From Bacillus mycoides (lineage in GTDB: Bacteria; Bacillota; Bacilli; Bacillales; Bacillaceae_G): a stretch of DNA of 64,000 nt. Shown in pieces: positions 44,273-53,308 of this stretch. The translations under genes were made by a program, and so were the position numbers. The DNA is taken from the NCBI RefSeq assembly GCF_018742245.1, contig NZ_CP036132.1:1297001-1361000 (forward strand). Direction: 5' to 3'. Within the stretch, counting starts at the first letter, position 1; each line of letters starts with the position of its first letter. A model generated the notes under the pieces. That model was not told where the DNA came from, ran no database searches, and saw only the letters and a program-made list of their open reading frames with translations.

Positions 44273-46719
44273 ACTGAATAATGAAATCACGCAAATGCAG
44301 GACGGTTTTTATCAGCTTCATAAAGATAAAGAGGCATTAGAAGTCTTTATGGAAGAAGCTAGAGAGAATACCGTTCATTTTAATAGCGTGGCAGAGCGAA
44401 TGGAGTATATGAAAGAACATGATTACTATTACAACGTTCTGGACGAGTATAGCTTGGAGGAAGTAGAAGGAGTTTATAACATCTCTTATGGTGAAAACTT
44501 CGAGTTCCAATCTTATATGGCAGCATCTAAGTTCTATAAAGATTATGCGTTAAAAACGAATGATCAAAAACAATACTTAGAAAGCTATGAAGATCGTGTA
44601 GCAATTGTTTCATTATACTTAGGACGCGGTGATGTTGCGAAGGCAAAACACTTCGCAAGCATGATTGTAAAACAAAACTACCAACCAGCGACACCAACCT
44701 TTTTAAATGCGGGAAGAAGCAGAAGAGGAGAAATGGTGTCTTGTTTCTTGTTAGAGATGGATGATAGCTTAAATTCAATCGGCTTTAACATTAATACTGC
44801 AATGCAATTATCGAAAATCGGTGGTGGAGTAGCTTTAAACTTATCTAAGCTACGCGCACGTGGTGAGCAAATTAAAGGTATTGATAACGCCGCAAGTGGT
44901 GTAGTACCTGTTATGAAATTACTTGAAGATTCGTTTTCATATGCGAATCAACTTGGCCAACGAAAAGGTGCCGGCGCTGTATACTTAAACATTTTCCATT
45001 GGGATATTATTGAATTCCTTGATACAAAAAAAATAAATGCCGATGAGAAGAGCCGTATTCAGTCTCTATCAATCGGAATTATCGTTCCGAGTAAGTTCTT
45101 TGAGCTTGCTGAGAAAAACGAACCTTTCCATGTTTTCGCGCCTTATACAGTATTTAAAGAGTACGGAAAACATTTAGATGATATAGATATCGACGAAATG
45201 TACGATGAATTAATGAGCAATCCGAAAGTGAAGAAGAAGCCACTAGATATTAGTGCGCGTGATATGCTTATTAAAATTGCTATGATTCAGCTTGAGTCTG
45301 GTTATCCATACTTAATGTTTAAATCAAATGCAAATAACCAACATCCACTGAAGGATATTGGAACTGTGAAGATGTCGAACTTGTGTTAAATATGTAGCAC
45401 CTTCTAGTAGAAATGCTAGTCGAAAACTCCGTTAAACGGGGAAAGCCTCAAGTTTGAGGTAACCTACCGTGCTAAATCTTATCTTAGAATGAAAATATAA
45501 AAGTTCAGAATGTATCTTATTATTTTGTATAGCAGAGTTATTGAACAACATAAAGTAATAAGAGACTTTCTGAAAGATTAAGATAAGTAAAAGCCTAACG
45601 ACTATCCCATTTGGGAGTAGAGCGCAAGCGATTGGCGTTCGAAAAGCGGAGCACCTAACCAGGTAATGCTGTAGGTGGTGATATAGTCTGTCCTGTATGG
45701 TGACATACAGCAGTTGCATGAGCAACGGACTGAGGAGTAGCGAACTCGGTTGAACATTCGAGACAGAAATCTTCCAGCTTCAAGAAACTTCTGAAATAAA
45801 TGATTACGGTACAGAAGACATTATCCGCCGTGATATTAACTGTAACTTAGGATCGTTAAATATCGTAAACGTAATGGAAAATAAAGAAATTCGTGAAGCT
45901 GTTCATGCGGGAATGGAAGCTTTAACAGCTGTTTCTGATATGACGATCATTCCGAATGCCCCAACTGTGAAAAAAGCAAATGATGAGCTTCATTCAGTTG
46001 GACTTGGAGCAATGAACTTACATGGATATTTAGCAAAAAATAAAATCGCTTATGAAAGTGCTGAAGCGAAAGAATTCGCTCGTACATTCTTTATGATGTT
46101 AAATTACTACTCGATTGAGAAAAGTATGGAGATTGCTAAAGAAAAAGGCGAAACATTTAAAGACTTCGATAAGTCTGATTATGCAAACGGCACATACTTT
46201 GAAAAGTATGAAATGACAGATTACAGCCCAGTAACTGAAAAAGTTCAGCAATTATTTGAAGGAATTCATATTCCAACAAAAGAAGATTGGACAAGTTTAA
46301 AAGAGCAAGTACAGAAGAATGGTTTATACAACTCATATCGTCTTGCAATCGCTCCGACACAATCGATCAGTTACGTTCAAAATGCAACTTCAAGCGTAAT
46401 GCCAATCGTAAGTCAAATTGAATCAAGAACGTATGCGAATGCGACAACATATTATCCAATGCCGTATTTATCAAAAGATACGTTCTGGTACTATAAATCT
46501 TCTTACGATATGAATCAGTTTAAACTAATTGATTTAATCGCAGAAATTCAAGAACATATTGACCAAGGAATTAGTACAATTCTTTACGTTAATAGTGATA
46601 TTTCAACACGTGAATTAGCACGTTACTACATTTATGCACATAAAAAAGGCCTGAAGAGTCTTTATTATACGAGAACACGTAAGTTAAGCGTGGAAGAGTG
46701 CGTGGCTTGTACTGTTTAA
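44259..46719 (+). CDS. nrdE: Class Ib ribonucleotide reductase alpha subunit NrdE, split by a group I intron
   Basis: Exons 44259-45386 and 45763-46719 join to 694 residues, normal for NrdE. Exon 1 ends in MSNLC and exon 2 continues TEIFQLQE, giving the family's conserved loop around the active-site Cys; exon 2 ends with EECVACTV, the C-terminal redox Cys pair. Also GGGVALNLSKLRARG, NCNLGSLNI and APTQSISYVQNATSS. Start is TTG 44259 inside nrdI. Reduces ribonucleoside diphosphates with NrdF. Without splicing, the protein would end right after Cys-376. Confidence 0.93.
45387..45762 (+). ncRNA. Group I intron in nrdE (376 nt, no ORF)
   Basis: Begins after a T (exon TTGTGT) and ends with G, the group I rule. 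The core has a GACTA (near 45600) complementary to TAGTC in GATATAGTCTG (near 45680), i.e. P7, plus P4-P5-like sequence GGGGAAAGCCTCAAGTTTGA. Removing it restores the NrdE frame exactly. No homing endonuclease is encoded. Confidence 0.9.
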
Positions 46720-46740
46720 TATAAAAAGTGAGACATTATG

Positions 46741-46770
46741 AGCAGGGTTTTTCTGAACCCTGCTCATGCT
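46741..46770 (+). terminator. Hairpin between nrdE and nrdF
   Basis: GAGCAGGGTTT / AACCCTGCTC stem without a T run. More likely an mRNA processing or stability element than a full terminator. Confidence 0.5.
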
Positions 46771-46813
46771 TAGTTATCAATTTTTTATGTTTATTTAGAG
46801 AAGGGGCGATTTA

Positions 46814-47782
46814 ATGCGTGCGGTAAACTGGAACAAAAAAGAAGATGATTTTAGTTTAATGTTTTGGAAGCAAAACATCGCTCAGTTTTGGACAGAAGAA
46901 GAAATCGCAGTGTCTTCTGACAAAAATACTTGGGCACAATTATCAAAAGAAGAGCAAATTGCTTATAAGCGTGTATTAGGTGGTTTAACACTTTTAGATA
47001 CGAAACAAGGCGGCGAAGGGATGCCTCTTGTACTTGTTCATCTTGAAAATTTACAAGCGAAAAGTGTATTAGCTTTCATGGGCGCTATGGAAGAAGTACA
47101 TGCGAAGAGTTACAGTCATATTTTCACAACGTTAGCTACTGAAGAAGAAATTGATGATATTTTTGAATGGGTAGATAACCATCCATTACTTGAGAAAAAA
47201 GCTGGTATTGTTACTAGTTACTATCGTCGTTTATTAAAGCCTGAAGTAACGAAAAAAGAGTTATACATGGCAATGGTAGCAAGTGTGTTCTTAGAAAGTT
47301 ACTTATTCTATAGTGGGTTCTTCTATCCACTTTACTTAGCAGGTCAAGGCAAATTGACGGCAAGTGGTGAGATTATTAACTTAATAATTCGTGACGAGTC
47401 CATTCACGGCGTATTCGTTGGTATTTTAGCACAACAAATCTTCGCGGAACTTTCTGTAGAAGAGCAACAAGAAGTACAAACGGAAACGCAAGAGTTATTA
47501 ATGAAACTGTATGAAATTGAATTGGCATATACAGAAGAAATTTACACTTCTATCGGTCTTGTAGAGGATGTAAATCGTTTCGTTCGTTACAATGCGAATA
47601 AAGGACTTATGAACTTAGGGCTTGAGCCGAAGTTTGAAGAAGAAGAAATTAATCCAATCGTTTTAAATGGTTTACGTACAGATACGAAAAATCATGACTT
47701 CTTCTCTGTAAAAGGAAATGGTTACGTAAAAGCAACGAATGTTGAAAAGTTAGCAGACGATGACTTCGTATTCAATTTTTAA
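46814..47782 (+). CDS. nrdF: Class Ib ribonucleotide reductase beta subunit NrdF
   Basis: 322 residues. Metal-ligand helices: LLDTKQGGEGMPLV, MGAMEEVHAKSYSHIF (Glu and His), VFLESYLFYSGF and RDESIHGVFVG. It carries the tyrosyl radical that starts NrdE catalysis. RBS AGAAGGGG. A terminator follows. Confidence 0.96.
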   Translation: MRAVNWNKKEDDFSLMFWKQNIAQFWTEEEIAVSSDKNTWAQLSKEEQIAYKRVLGGLTLLDTKQGGEGMPLVLVHLENLQAKSVLAFMGAMEEVHAKSYSHIFTTLATEEEIDDIFEWVDNHPLLEKKAGIVTSYYRRLLKPEVTKKELYMAMVASVFLESYLFYSGFFYPLYLAGQGKLTASGEIINLIIRDESIHGVFVGILAQQIFAELSVEEQQEVQTETQELLMKLYEIELAYTEEIYTSIGLVEDVNRFVRYNANKGLMNLGLEPKFEEEEINPIVLNGLRTDTKNHDFFSVKGNGYVKATNVEKLADDDFVFNF

Positions 47783-47794
47783 TATAGTGTTGTA

Positions 47795-47829
47795 GAAAAA
47801 GCTGTCTTTATAGAAAAGACAGCTTTTTT
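47795..47829 (+). terminator. Terminator of nrdIEF
   Basis: AAAAGCTGTCTT / AAGACAGCTTTT stem with T run. Confidence 0.85.
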
Positions 47830-47972
47830 GCTATGAATAGTTTACATAATGTTATTATTTCATGGAAATATTTTAATCTTGTAAAAGCCCAATTTTTGAG
47901 GGAGTGGGAATAAAAAAACAAGGATTAAAGTTTTATTTTTCATATTTAGTCGTATGAGAGATTGAATAACTT

Positions 47973-47986
47973 ATGCCAAAATGAAT
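47973..47986 (+). promoter_or_regulatory. Imperfect activator-site-like sequence upstream of the permease promoter
   Basis: ATGCC-AAAA-TGAAT, two mismatches to ATGCA-N4-TGCAT, 75 bp upstream of the -24 element at 48062. The remainder of 47830-48061 shows no gene. Confidence 0.3.
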
Positions 47987-48061
47987 AAAAAATGAGAAGA
48001 AAAGAGACCAAACTCTACCTATATGTTCTTTTTAGTATTGAATTTTTAAATTATAGAAATT

Positions 48062-48078
48062 TTGGCTTAAAAATTGCA
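48062..48078 (+). promoter_or_regulatory. Sigma-54 (-24/-12) promoter of the APC permease gene
   Basis: TTGGC-TTAAAAA-TTGCA with GG and GC exactly ten bases apart. A cre-like TGAAAGCGCTTCC follows at 48138-48150 inside the leader, where CcpA could block elongation. Confidence 0.65.
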
Positions 48079-48137
48079 TGAATATTTAAAAAGTAACGAA
48101 AAGGGAGGCAATACTCGGTGTGATATATATAGTTATT

Positions 48138-48150
48138 TGAAAGCGCTTCC
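48138..48150 (+). promoter_or_regulatory. Candidate cre site in the permease leader
   Basis: TGAAAGCGCTTCC closely fits the CcpA consensus (TGNAANCGNTNNCA, last base changed). It lies downstream of the predicted sigma-54 start. Confidence 0.45.
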
Positions 48151-48206
48151 TTTTAGCTGTCGATTTTTAAATGGAAATTAGATAGAGAAAGTAGGAGGAA
48201 TGATAG

Positions 48207-49556
48207 GTGGGAAAAGTAGTTGGTTTAAAACGTTCATTAGGGCTTTGGTCAATTGTTATGCTAGGGGTCGGGTATATGACACCGATGGTTGGGTTTGACA
48301 CATTTGGAATCGTTTCTGAAAAAACGGGCGGTCATGTTCCAGGAGCTTATCTTATTGCATTAGCAGGGATGTTGTTTACCGCGGCAAGCTACGGCAAAAT
48401 GGTAAAGGTTTTTCCTACCGCAGGATCTGCCTATACGTATACACAGAAGACCATTAGTGCAAGGCTTGGGTTTCTTGTTGGATGGTCCGCGTTATTGGAT
48501 TATTTGTTTCTACCGATGGTGAACGCACTATTAACGAGAATTTATATGTCAGCATTTTTCCCAAGTGTTCCTAATTGGGTATGGGTCATTGGCTTTGTTC
48601 TCCTGATTACATTAATAAACATGATTAGCGTAAATGCTACTGCTAATTTCAATACTTTCTTAGTAATATTTCAAGTATTAGTAATGGTCGTGTTTGTTTT
48701 TCTAGTTATAAAAGGCTTATTATCGGGAGAGGGAACAGGAGAAATCTTTTCCATTCAGCCGTTTTTTCAATCAGATATACAAATATCACCGTTAGTTGCA
48801 GGTGCGACAATTCTTTGTTTCTCGTTTTTAGGTTTTGATGCAGTAACTACATTTTCTGAAGAGACACCAAACGCGGAGAAAACAATTCCTCGAGCTATTT
48901 TTCTTACTGCTTTAATCGGTGGAGTTTTATTCATTACTACTACGTATTTTACACAATCTATGTTTCCAGATACATCTGTATTTAAAAATCAAGAATCAGC
49001 ATCTCCAGAAATTGCACTATATGTTGGTGGGAAATTATTTCAAGCTTTCTTTTTAGTAGGAACCCTTATGGGGACACTTGCGTCCGGTTTAGCTTCTCAT
49101 ACAAGTGTATCCAGGTTACTATACGTAATGGGGCGAGATAATGTAATTCCGAAGAAAATATTCGGATACATTCATCCTCGCTGGCAAACTCCAGTATATA
49201 ATATTATTTTTGTAGGAATTATTTCGCTCTTCGCTATATTCATTGATTTAGAAACAGCAGCATCTCTTATTAACTTTGGAGCGCTTATTGCATTTACATT
49301 TGTTAATTTGTCTGTGATTTCTTACTATATAATCAAGAAAAAAAGATATAAAACGATAAAAGATTTCTTAAATTACCTAGTTATGCCTATTTTGGGTGCT
49401 GCTACTGTAGCAGTACTATGGTTTAATCTCAATATCCATTCACTTATTTTGGGACTTTGCTGGGCTGCTATTGGAATTGGTTACCTTCTATATATTACGA
49501 ACATGTTTCGTTCAGCTCCTCCGCAAATGCATTTTGAAGAAGTACAGGAAATATAA
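48207..49556 (+). CDS. APC-superfamily amino acid/polyamine permease, candidate putrescine importer
   Basis: 449 residues from GTG 48207 after AGGAGG. Twelve membrane helices; TM1 carries the APC signature [16 protein letters not shown] (unwound substrate site), and TM6 [15 protein letters not shown]. Close in style to putrescine importers (PuuP/YeeF). A sigma-54 promoter and the nearby PatA-type aminotransferase and aldehyde dehydrogenase suggest uptake of putrescine or a related amine; the ligand is inferred. Its stop codon lies in the bcr1 target sequence. Confidence 0.85.
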   Translation: MGKVVGLKRSLGLWSIVMLGVGYMTPMVGFDTFGIVSEKTGGHVPGAYLIALAGMLFTAASYGKMVKVFPTAGSAYTYTQKTISARLGFLVGWSALLDYLFLPMVNALLTRIYMSAFFPSVPNWVWVIGFVLLITLINMISVNATANFNTFLVIFQVLVMVVFVFLVIKGLLSGEGTGEIFSIQPFFQSDIQISPLVAGATILCFSFLGFDAVTTFSEETPNAEKTIPRAIFLTALIGGVLFITTTYFTQSMFPDTSVFKNQESASPEIALYVGGKLFQAFFLVGTLMGTLASGLASHTSVSRLLYVMGRDNVIPKKIFGYIHPRWQTPVYNIIFVGIISLFAIFIDLETAASLINFGALIAFTFVNLSVISYYIIKKKRYKTIKDFLNYLVMPILGAATVAVLWFNLNIHSLILGLCWAAIGIGYLLYITNMFRSAPPQMHFEEVQEI

Positions 49557-49712
49557 AGTGAAACTATAATCAGTGGGGGTTTTGTTCATCCCCCACTGAT
49601 TATTAGCCCTCACCAATCGGGCGTTTACAGGCAGCAGGGCTCCCACCTAACTTCTGTGCTCCAGCCGAATTTTGAGGTGGGAGTTTTACTGCCCACAAAT
49701 AGCGGGATAAAA
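49553..49712 (-). repeat. bcr1 repeat, full-length copy B (reverse)
   Basis: Begins ATAAAGTGAAACTATAATCA and ends CCACAAATAGCGGGATAA on the plus strand. Long stems CAGTGGGGGTTTTG / CATCCCCCACTG and CTCCCACCT / AGGTGGGAG. ATAAA borders both ends; the left one includes the permease stop codon. Confidence 0.9.
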
Positions 49713-49757
49713 AAGCAAAAGACATCGGGAATGGATCCGATGTTTTTTGCTTTGAAG
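49708..49757 (+). terminator. Terminator after the permease gene and bcr1 copy B
   Basis: AGCAAAAGACATCGGG / TCCGATGTTTTTTGCT stem. Confidence 0.7.
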
Positions 49758-49768
49758 ATTGGGCAATC

Positions 49769-49782
49769 ATGCAGTATTGCAT
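49769..49782 (+). promoter_or_regulatory. Candidate enhancer-binding-protein site (UAS)
   Basis: Perfect inverted repeat ATGCA-GTAT-TGCAT, 81 bp before the -24 element at 49864. The same ATGCA-N4-TGCAT occurs at 53023. Confidence 0.5.
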
Positions 49783-49863
49783 AATTCATTCAACGATTCA
49801 TAAGAAAGAGGGGCAAGTCTAGGGAGGATGGCTGATAAATGATGGTCAATATAGTATTTTCAT

Positions 49864-49880
49864 TTGGCACAATTATTGCT
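49864..49880 (+). promoter_or_regulatory. Sigma-54 (-24/-12) promoter of the small-protein operon
   Basis: TTGGCAC-AATTA-TTGCT, nearly identical to the consensus TTGGCACNNNNNTTGCW. The leader to 50045 contains no convincing gene. Confidence 0.8.
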
Positions 49881-50045
49881 TTGTACAATTAGTAAAAATA
49901 TAAAAGCGGGGTGTTATTGTCGTAATCCAAGCAGAAAACATAATACAGTTGAACTTGAAAAGCATTTCATTGAAGGTGGTTGCAAAGTTATAGGAATAGC
50001 ACGTCTAATATGCTAGTTGCATTTTTAACCTAAAGGAGGGACCAA

Positions 50046-50336
50046 ATGAAACTGGATATTTTATTAGAAGAAGTGGAGAGACAACAAATCGGCTATTATT
50101 GCATTTTGTCGAATAGTCATCGTTACGATATAGCTGTTACGTATTCGCAACAGTTTCTTGGAAAAGCGATGGTTACCTCAATTCAAAATGGGAGAATGGT
50201 TTTATTAAGTCAAGAAGATATTGGAGAGGAACAATATTGGGCACCAAGGCTAGGAATTGAGGTAGAAGATATAGAAGAGCTTCAAAGCTTTTTCTATATG
50301 ATTCTTCAGTCACAAAGGTTAGAAGAACAATATTAA
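50046..50336 (+). CDS. Hypothetical protein (96 aa), possibly DUF3055-like
   Basis: Begins MKLDILLEEVERQQIGYYCI at ATG 50046 after AAAGGAGGG. The middle RYDIAVTYSQQFLGKAMVTS and GRMVLLSQEDI resembles what I recall of DUF3055, a small Bacillus family of unknown function. First gene behind the strongest sigma-54 promoter in the window, 27 bp before a lipoyl-like gene. Soluble, no metal motif. Confidence 0.7.
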   Translation: MKLDILLEEVERQQIGYYCILSNSHRYDIAVTYSQQFLGKAMVTSIQNGRMVLLSQEDIGEEQYWAPRLGIEVEDIEELQSFFYMILQSQRLEEQY

Positions 50337-50363
50337 TAGAATAAAAGAAAGGGATGATTGATT

Positions 50364-50612
50364 GTGTATTATGATATTATTACGAGTCCGTGTTATGGAA
50401 TAATTGAAAAAGTGTCTATTAATAAGGATTCGCGAATTTATGAATGGGAGCCATTATTCTCTATTAAAGATATGAATGGTAAACTGGAAGTAATTAAGAT
50501 GGGATGTAGTGGAGAAGTTCAATCTTTAGAAGTAGAGGCAGGGGATAAAGTAATTCCAGGTATGGTATTAGCTTATATTCAAGAAGATCTTTTCGTTAGT
50601 GGTAGTGATTAA
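50364..50612 (+). CDS. Stand-alone lipoyl/biotinyl-like domain protein
   Basis: 82 residues from GTG 50364, nine bases after AAAGGGA. The hammerhead pattern is visible: SPCYGIIEKVSI, PLFSIKD, then LEVIKMG, GEVQSLEVEAGDKVIPGMVLAYI. The IKM triplet lies near where biotin or lipoyl carriers have their Lys, but the usual AMKM or DKA context is not conserved, so modification is uncertain. It may be an unmodified carrier-fold protein. Terminator follows. Confidence 0.65.
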   Translation: MYYDIITSPCYGIIEKVSINKDSRIYEWEPLFSIKDMNGKLEVIKMGCSGEVQSLEVEAGDKVIPGMVLAYIQEDLFVSGSD

Positions 50613-50623
50613 AGATAGAACAA

Positions 50624-50658
50624 TGAGGAAGATGGAGGCGTTCATCTTCCTTTTTTTA
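50624..50658 (+). terminator. Terminator of the small-protein operon
   Basis: AGGAAGATGGA / TCATCTTCCT stem with seven T. Confidence 0.85.
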
Positions 50659-50756
50659 TTAGGTAAAGGAAAAAACGTTTTATTTTCAGATTAATTAAAA
50701 AAATATGTTTTTAATGTTACAATACAAATTAAATAGTTCAAAGGAGGAATAGCAAC

Positions 50757-52886
50757 ATGTTTTCCATTGCTCATAAAAAAATTAGACCTATTGTTTCTCT
50801 ACCTATCGATCAATCTGAAAAGGAATGGAATATAGATGTTAAAAATATAAAAGAATCTTTTCTATTTTTAAAAAGAGAGGAGAAATTATTTGCATACGTT
50901 CATGTGAAGGATCTGCTATCAAATAGCAAGGGATTAACTTCTAAGGTATTGCTTTCAAATGCTGTTTCACTAGATACAATATGTCATCTTAGTAAAGATA
51001 TTTCTTTAACAGCTCTTTTTCAAATTATTGGAGCGCCGATTGCGATAGTAAAAAATGAAATGGATGAGCTAACAGGATATATAAGAAGAGAGGATGTTTT
51101 TGCAGAACTATTTAAACAAGAAAATCAGAGTGTTGATATATTGAAAATTATTTTAACGTCTATTCCAATGGGGATTTTTGTAGTAGATTGTGAAAAGAAA
51201 ATTGTAAATTGCAATGAGTCTGGTTTGAAGATGATTAAATCGACTCCTGAAAAAGTTATGAATGTACCAGCAGAAATGATTTTTAATGAAGAGCACATTA
51301 ATAACGTATTTACAACGGGAAAAACGATCTTGAATCAATTACAAATCACAAATGAGATGGGTGTATTAGTTGACTATAGTCCGATTCCAAACTTTGATCA
51401 AAGTATTGAAGGGATGGTTATAATTGTACAAGATTTGCCGATGGTCGAGGACATGGCGATGGAAATTGAATATATAAAGGATTTAAATAAAGATTTACAT
51501 GCAATTTTGTCTAGTATTTATGATGAAATATTAGTTGTTAATCATAAAGGGGAATTAATTCGTTATAGTGAAACTGTTATCAATGATTTTTGGGGGAGTA
51601 ATTTGAAAGACCTTTTAGGAAAAAATCTTTTAGACTTAGAAAAGAAAGGATTATTTAGTCCATCTGTTACGCGATTAGTGTTGGAAAAACAAAAAAAGGT
51701 ATCAGTTGTACAAGAAACAAAAAGCGGAAGAAAAATATTAGCAGTTGGAAACCCTGTATTTAATGAAAACGGAGAGCTTCATCGTATTATTATTGCCTCA
51801 AGGGATATTACCGAAGCAACGAGATTGAAGACGGAATTACATGAAATAAAGAAGATATCAGAGCAATATAAGAAGGAGTTAGATGACTTTAAAAATAAAG
51901 ATCGTTTTCTTAAGAAGCTTATTTACTGTAGTCCGAAAATGGAGCAAATTATTAACCAAGCTAAAAAAATAGCAGATTTTTCTTCCAATGTTCTTATTTC
52001 TGGAGAATCTGGCGTGGGAAAAGAAGTAATTGCTCAGGCAATTCATCAACTTGGAAATCGATCTTCAAAGCCATTTTTAAAATTAAATTGTGGTGCAATT
52101 CCAGAAACTTTGTTAGAAAGTGAACTATTTGGTTATACGAAAGGTGCTTTTACAGGAGCCGATAAAAATGGAAAAGAAGGATATTTTAAGCGGGCTGATC
52201 AAGGTATTTTATTTTTAGATGAAATTGGAGAAATGCCTTTACATTTGCAAGTGAAGTTGCTTAGAGTCTTGCAAGAACAAGAAGTAATTCCTATTGGAAG
52301 TACAATACCTACGAAAATAAATGTACAAATTATTGCTGCTACAAATAAGAGTCTTGAAAAGATGGTGGAATCTGGAACATTCCGTGAAGATTTGTTTTAT
52401 CGCCTAAATGTAATTCCGTTGCGAGTTCCTCCTCTACGAGAGCGAATGGAAGATGTTCCGGTACTTGCCTTTCATTTCTTGCAACAGTTAAATGAAAAAT
52501 ATAATAAAAATTATCATTTAACTCCAGATGCGCTTAGCTTACTAGAGTTTTACTCATGGCCAGGAAATGTACGTGAATTACAAAATATGATTGAACGTTT
52601 AGTAGTATCAGCAGACGATCCAGTAATTGAAGCGGAGTTTGTTAGTAAGTTTTTAACACCTGGTTATGACTTTAAAAAATCAAAACCAGTTATTACAAGA
52701 GTATTACCATTACAAGAAGCACTACATTCTGTAGAAGAACAATTGATTTTACTTGCAATGAAGCAGTATAAAACAACGACTAAGGCTGCAAAAGCTCTTG
52801 GAATCAGCCAATCTTCAGTGAGTCGTAAATATCAAAAAATTGTTAGTGAAAAAGGGATAGCGGCTGATATCATCTCTTATTCCTAA
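50757..52886 (+). CDS. Sigma-54-dependent enhancer-binding protein (PAS-AAA+-Fis)
   Basis: 709 residues. N-terminal CBS-like region (about 1-120), two PAS domains (about 130-235 and 255-365), AAA+ domain (about 390-615) with Walker A GESGVGKE, the sigma-54 contact loop GAFTGA, Walker B GILFLDEIGEM and Arg fingers in FREDLFYRLNVIPLRVPPLRER. C-terminal Fis-type helix-turn-helix TTTKAAKALGISQSSVSRK. Placed between three -24/-12 promoters, it is the obvious activator of the permease, small-protein and dehydrogenase/aminotransferase operons. Related to RocR/GabR-type regulators; the PAS ligand is unknown. RBS AAAGGAGG. Confidence 0.93.
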   Translation: MFSIAHKKIRPIVSLPIDQSEKEWNIDVKNIKESFLFLKREEKLFAYVHVKDLLSNSKGLTSKVLLSNAVSLDTICHLSKDISLTALFQIIGAPIAIVKNEMDELTGYIRREDVFAELFKQENQSVDILKIILTSIPMGIFVVDCEKKIVNCNESGLKMIKSTPEKVMNVPAEMIFNEEHINNVFTTGKTILNQLQITNEMGVLVDYSPIPNFDQSIEGMVIIVQDLPMVEDMAMEIEYIKDLNKDLHAILSSIYDEILVVNHKGELIRYSETVINDFWGSNLKDLLGKNLLDLEKKGLFSPSVTRLVLEKQKKVSVVQETKSGRKILAVGNPVFNENGELHRIIIASRDITEATRLKTELHEIKKISEQYKKELDDFKNKDRFLKKLIYCSPKMEQIINQAKKIADFSSNVLISGESGVGKEVIAQAIHQLGNRSSKPFLKLNCGAIPETLLESELFGYTKGAFTGADKNGKEGYFKRADQGILFLDEIGEMPLHLQVKLLRVLQEQEVIPIGSTIPTKINVQIIAATNKSLEKMVESGTFREDLFYRLNVIPLRVPPLRERMEDVPVLAFHFLQQLNEKYNKNYHLTPDALSLLEFYSWPGNVRELQNMIERLVVSADDPVIEAEFVSKFLTPGYDFKKSKPVITRVLPLQEALHSVEEQLILLAMKQYKTTTKAAKALGISQSSVSRKYQKIVSEKGIAADIISYS

Positions 52887-52919
52887 AAAAGGAGAAGGTC
52901 ACATAGACTTCTCCTTTTT
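52887..52919 (+). terminator. Terminator of the enhancer-binding-protein gene
   Basis: AAAAGGAGAAGGTC / GACTTCTCCTTTTT. Confidence 0.85.
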
Positions 52920-53002
52920 GTGTGCGCCCAGCATGTACATATTCTCTAGAGTTCAAGTCCGGGGTCGTGAAGGCGGTAGCGGTAATGATTAACGTTCCGT
53001 TT

Positions 53003-53036
53003 TATGCAAAATGGAATAGTGTATGCAGGAGTGCAT
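53003..53036 (+). promoter_or_regulatory. Candidate enhancer-binding-protein sites of the dehydrogenase operon
   Basis: Perfect ATGCA-GGAG-TGCAT at 53023-53036 and an imperfect ATGCA-AAAT-GGAAT at 53003-53016, 20 bp apart (about two turns). The -24 element is 215 bp downstream because a bcr1 repeat intervenes. The stretch 52920-53002 shows nothing recognisable. Confidence 0.5.
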
Positions 53037-53067
53037 AAATTGTTTGTTGTTTTAAGAAAATAGTCAG

Positions 53068-53226
53068 TTTATCCCGCTATTTGTGGGTAGGAAAACTCCC
53101 ACCTCAAAATTCAGGTAGAGCAAAGAAGTTAGGTGGGAGCCCTGCTGCCTGTAAACGCCCGATTGGTGAGGGCAAATAATCAGTGGGGGATGAACAAAAC
53201 CCCCACTGATTAAAGTTTCACTTTAT
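53068..53226 (+). repeat. bcr1 repeat, full-length copy C
   Basis: Starts TTTATCCCGCTATTTGTGGG and ends AAAGTTTCACTTTAT, with TTTAT at both borders. Same stems as copies A and B. It lies between the activator sites and the sigma-54 promoter. Confidence 0.9.
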
Positions 53227-53251
53227 GTATGATTCCTTTGAATTTTAAATA

Positions 53252-53268
53252 TTGGCATGAAATTTGCT
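53252..53268 (+). promoter_or_regulatory. Sigma-54 (-24/-12) promoter of the dehydrogenase-aminotransferase operon
   Basis: TTGGCAT-GAAAT-TTGCT, GG and GC ten bases apart. Confidence 0.75.
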
Positions 53269-53308
53269 TATAAATATATAAACGATCGATAAAGGAGGAT
53301 TCAATATA

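Noticed and set aside
44259..46719. nrdE as two separate genes or a frameshifted pseudogene
   Set aside because: The 376-nt insert starts after T, ends with G, shows P7 complementarity and its removal restores a normal 694-residue NrdE, so a group I intron explains it.
49883..50045. Small gene in the leader of the sigma-54 small-protein operon
   Set aside because: A 25-codon open stretch is visible but has no start codon with RBS.
52920..53000. tRNA-like sequence (GTTCAAGTCC)
   Set aside because: Only the T-loop-like decamer is present; no acceptor or anticodon stem can be formed.
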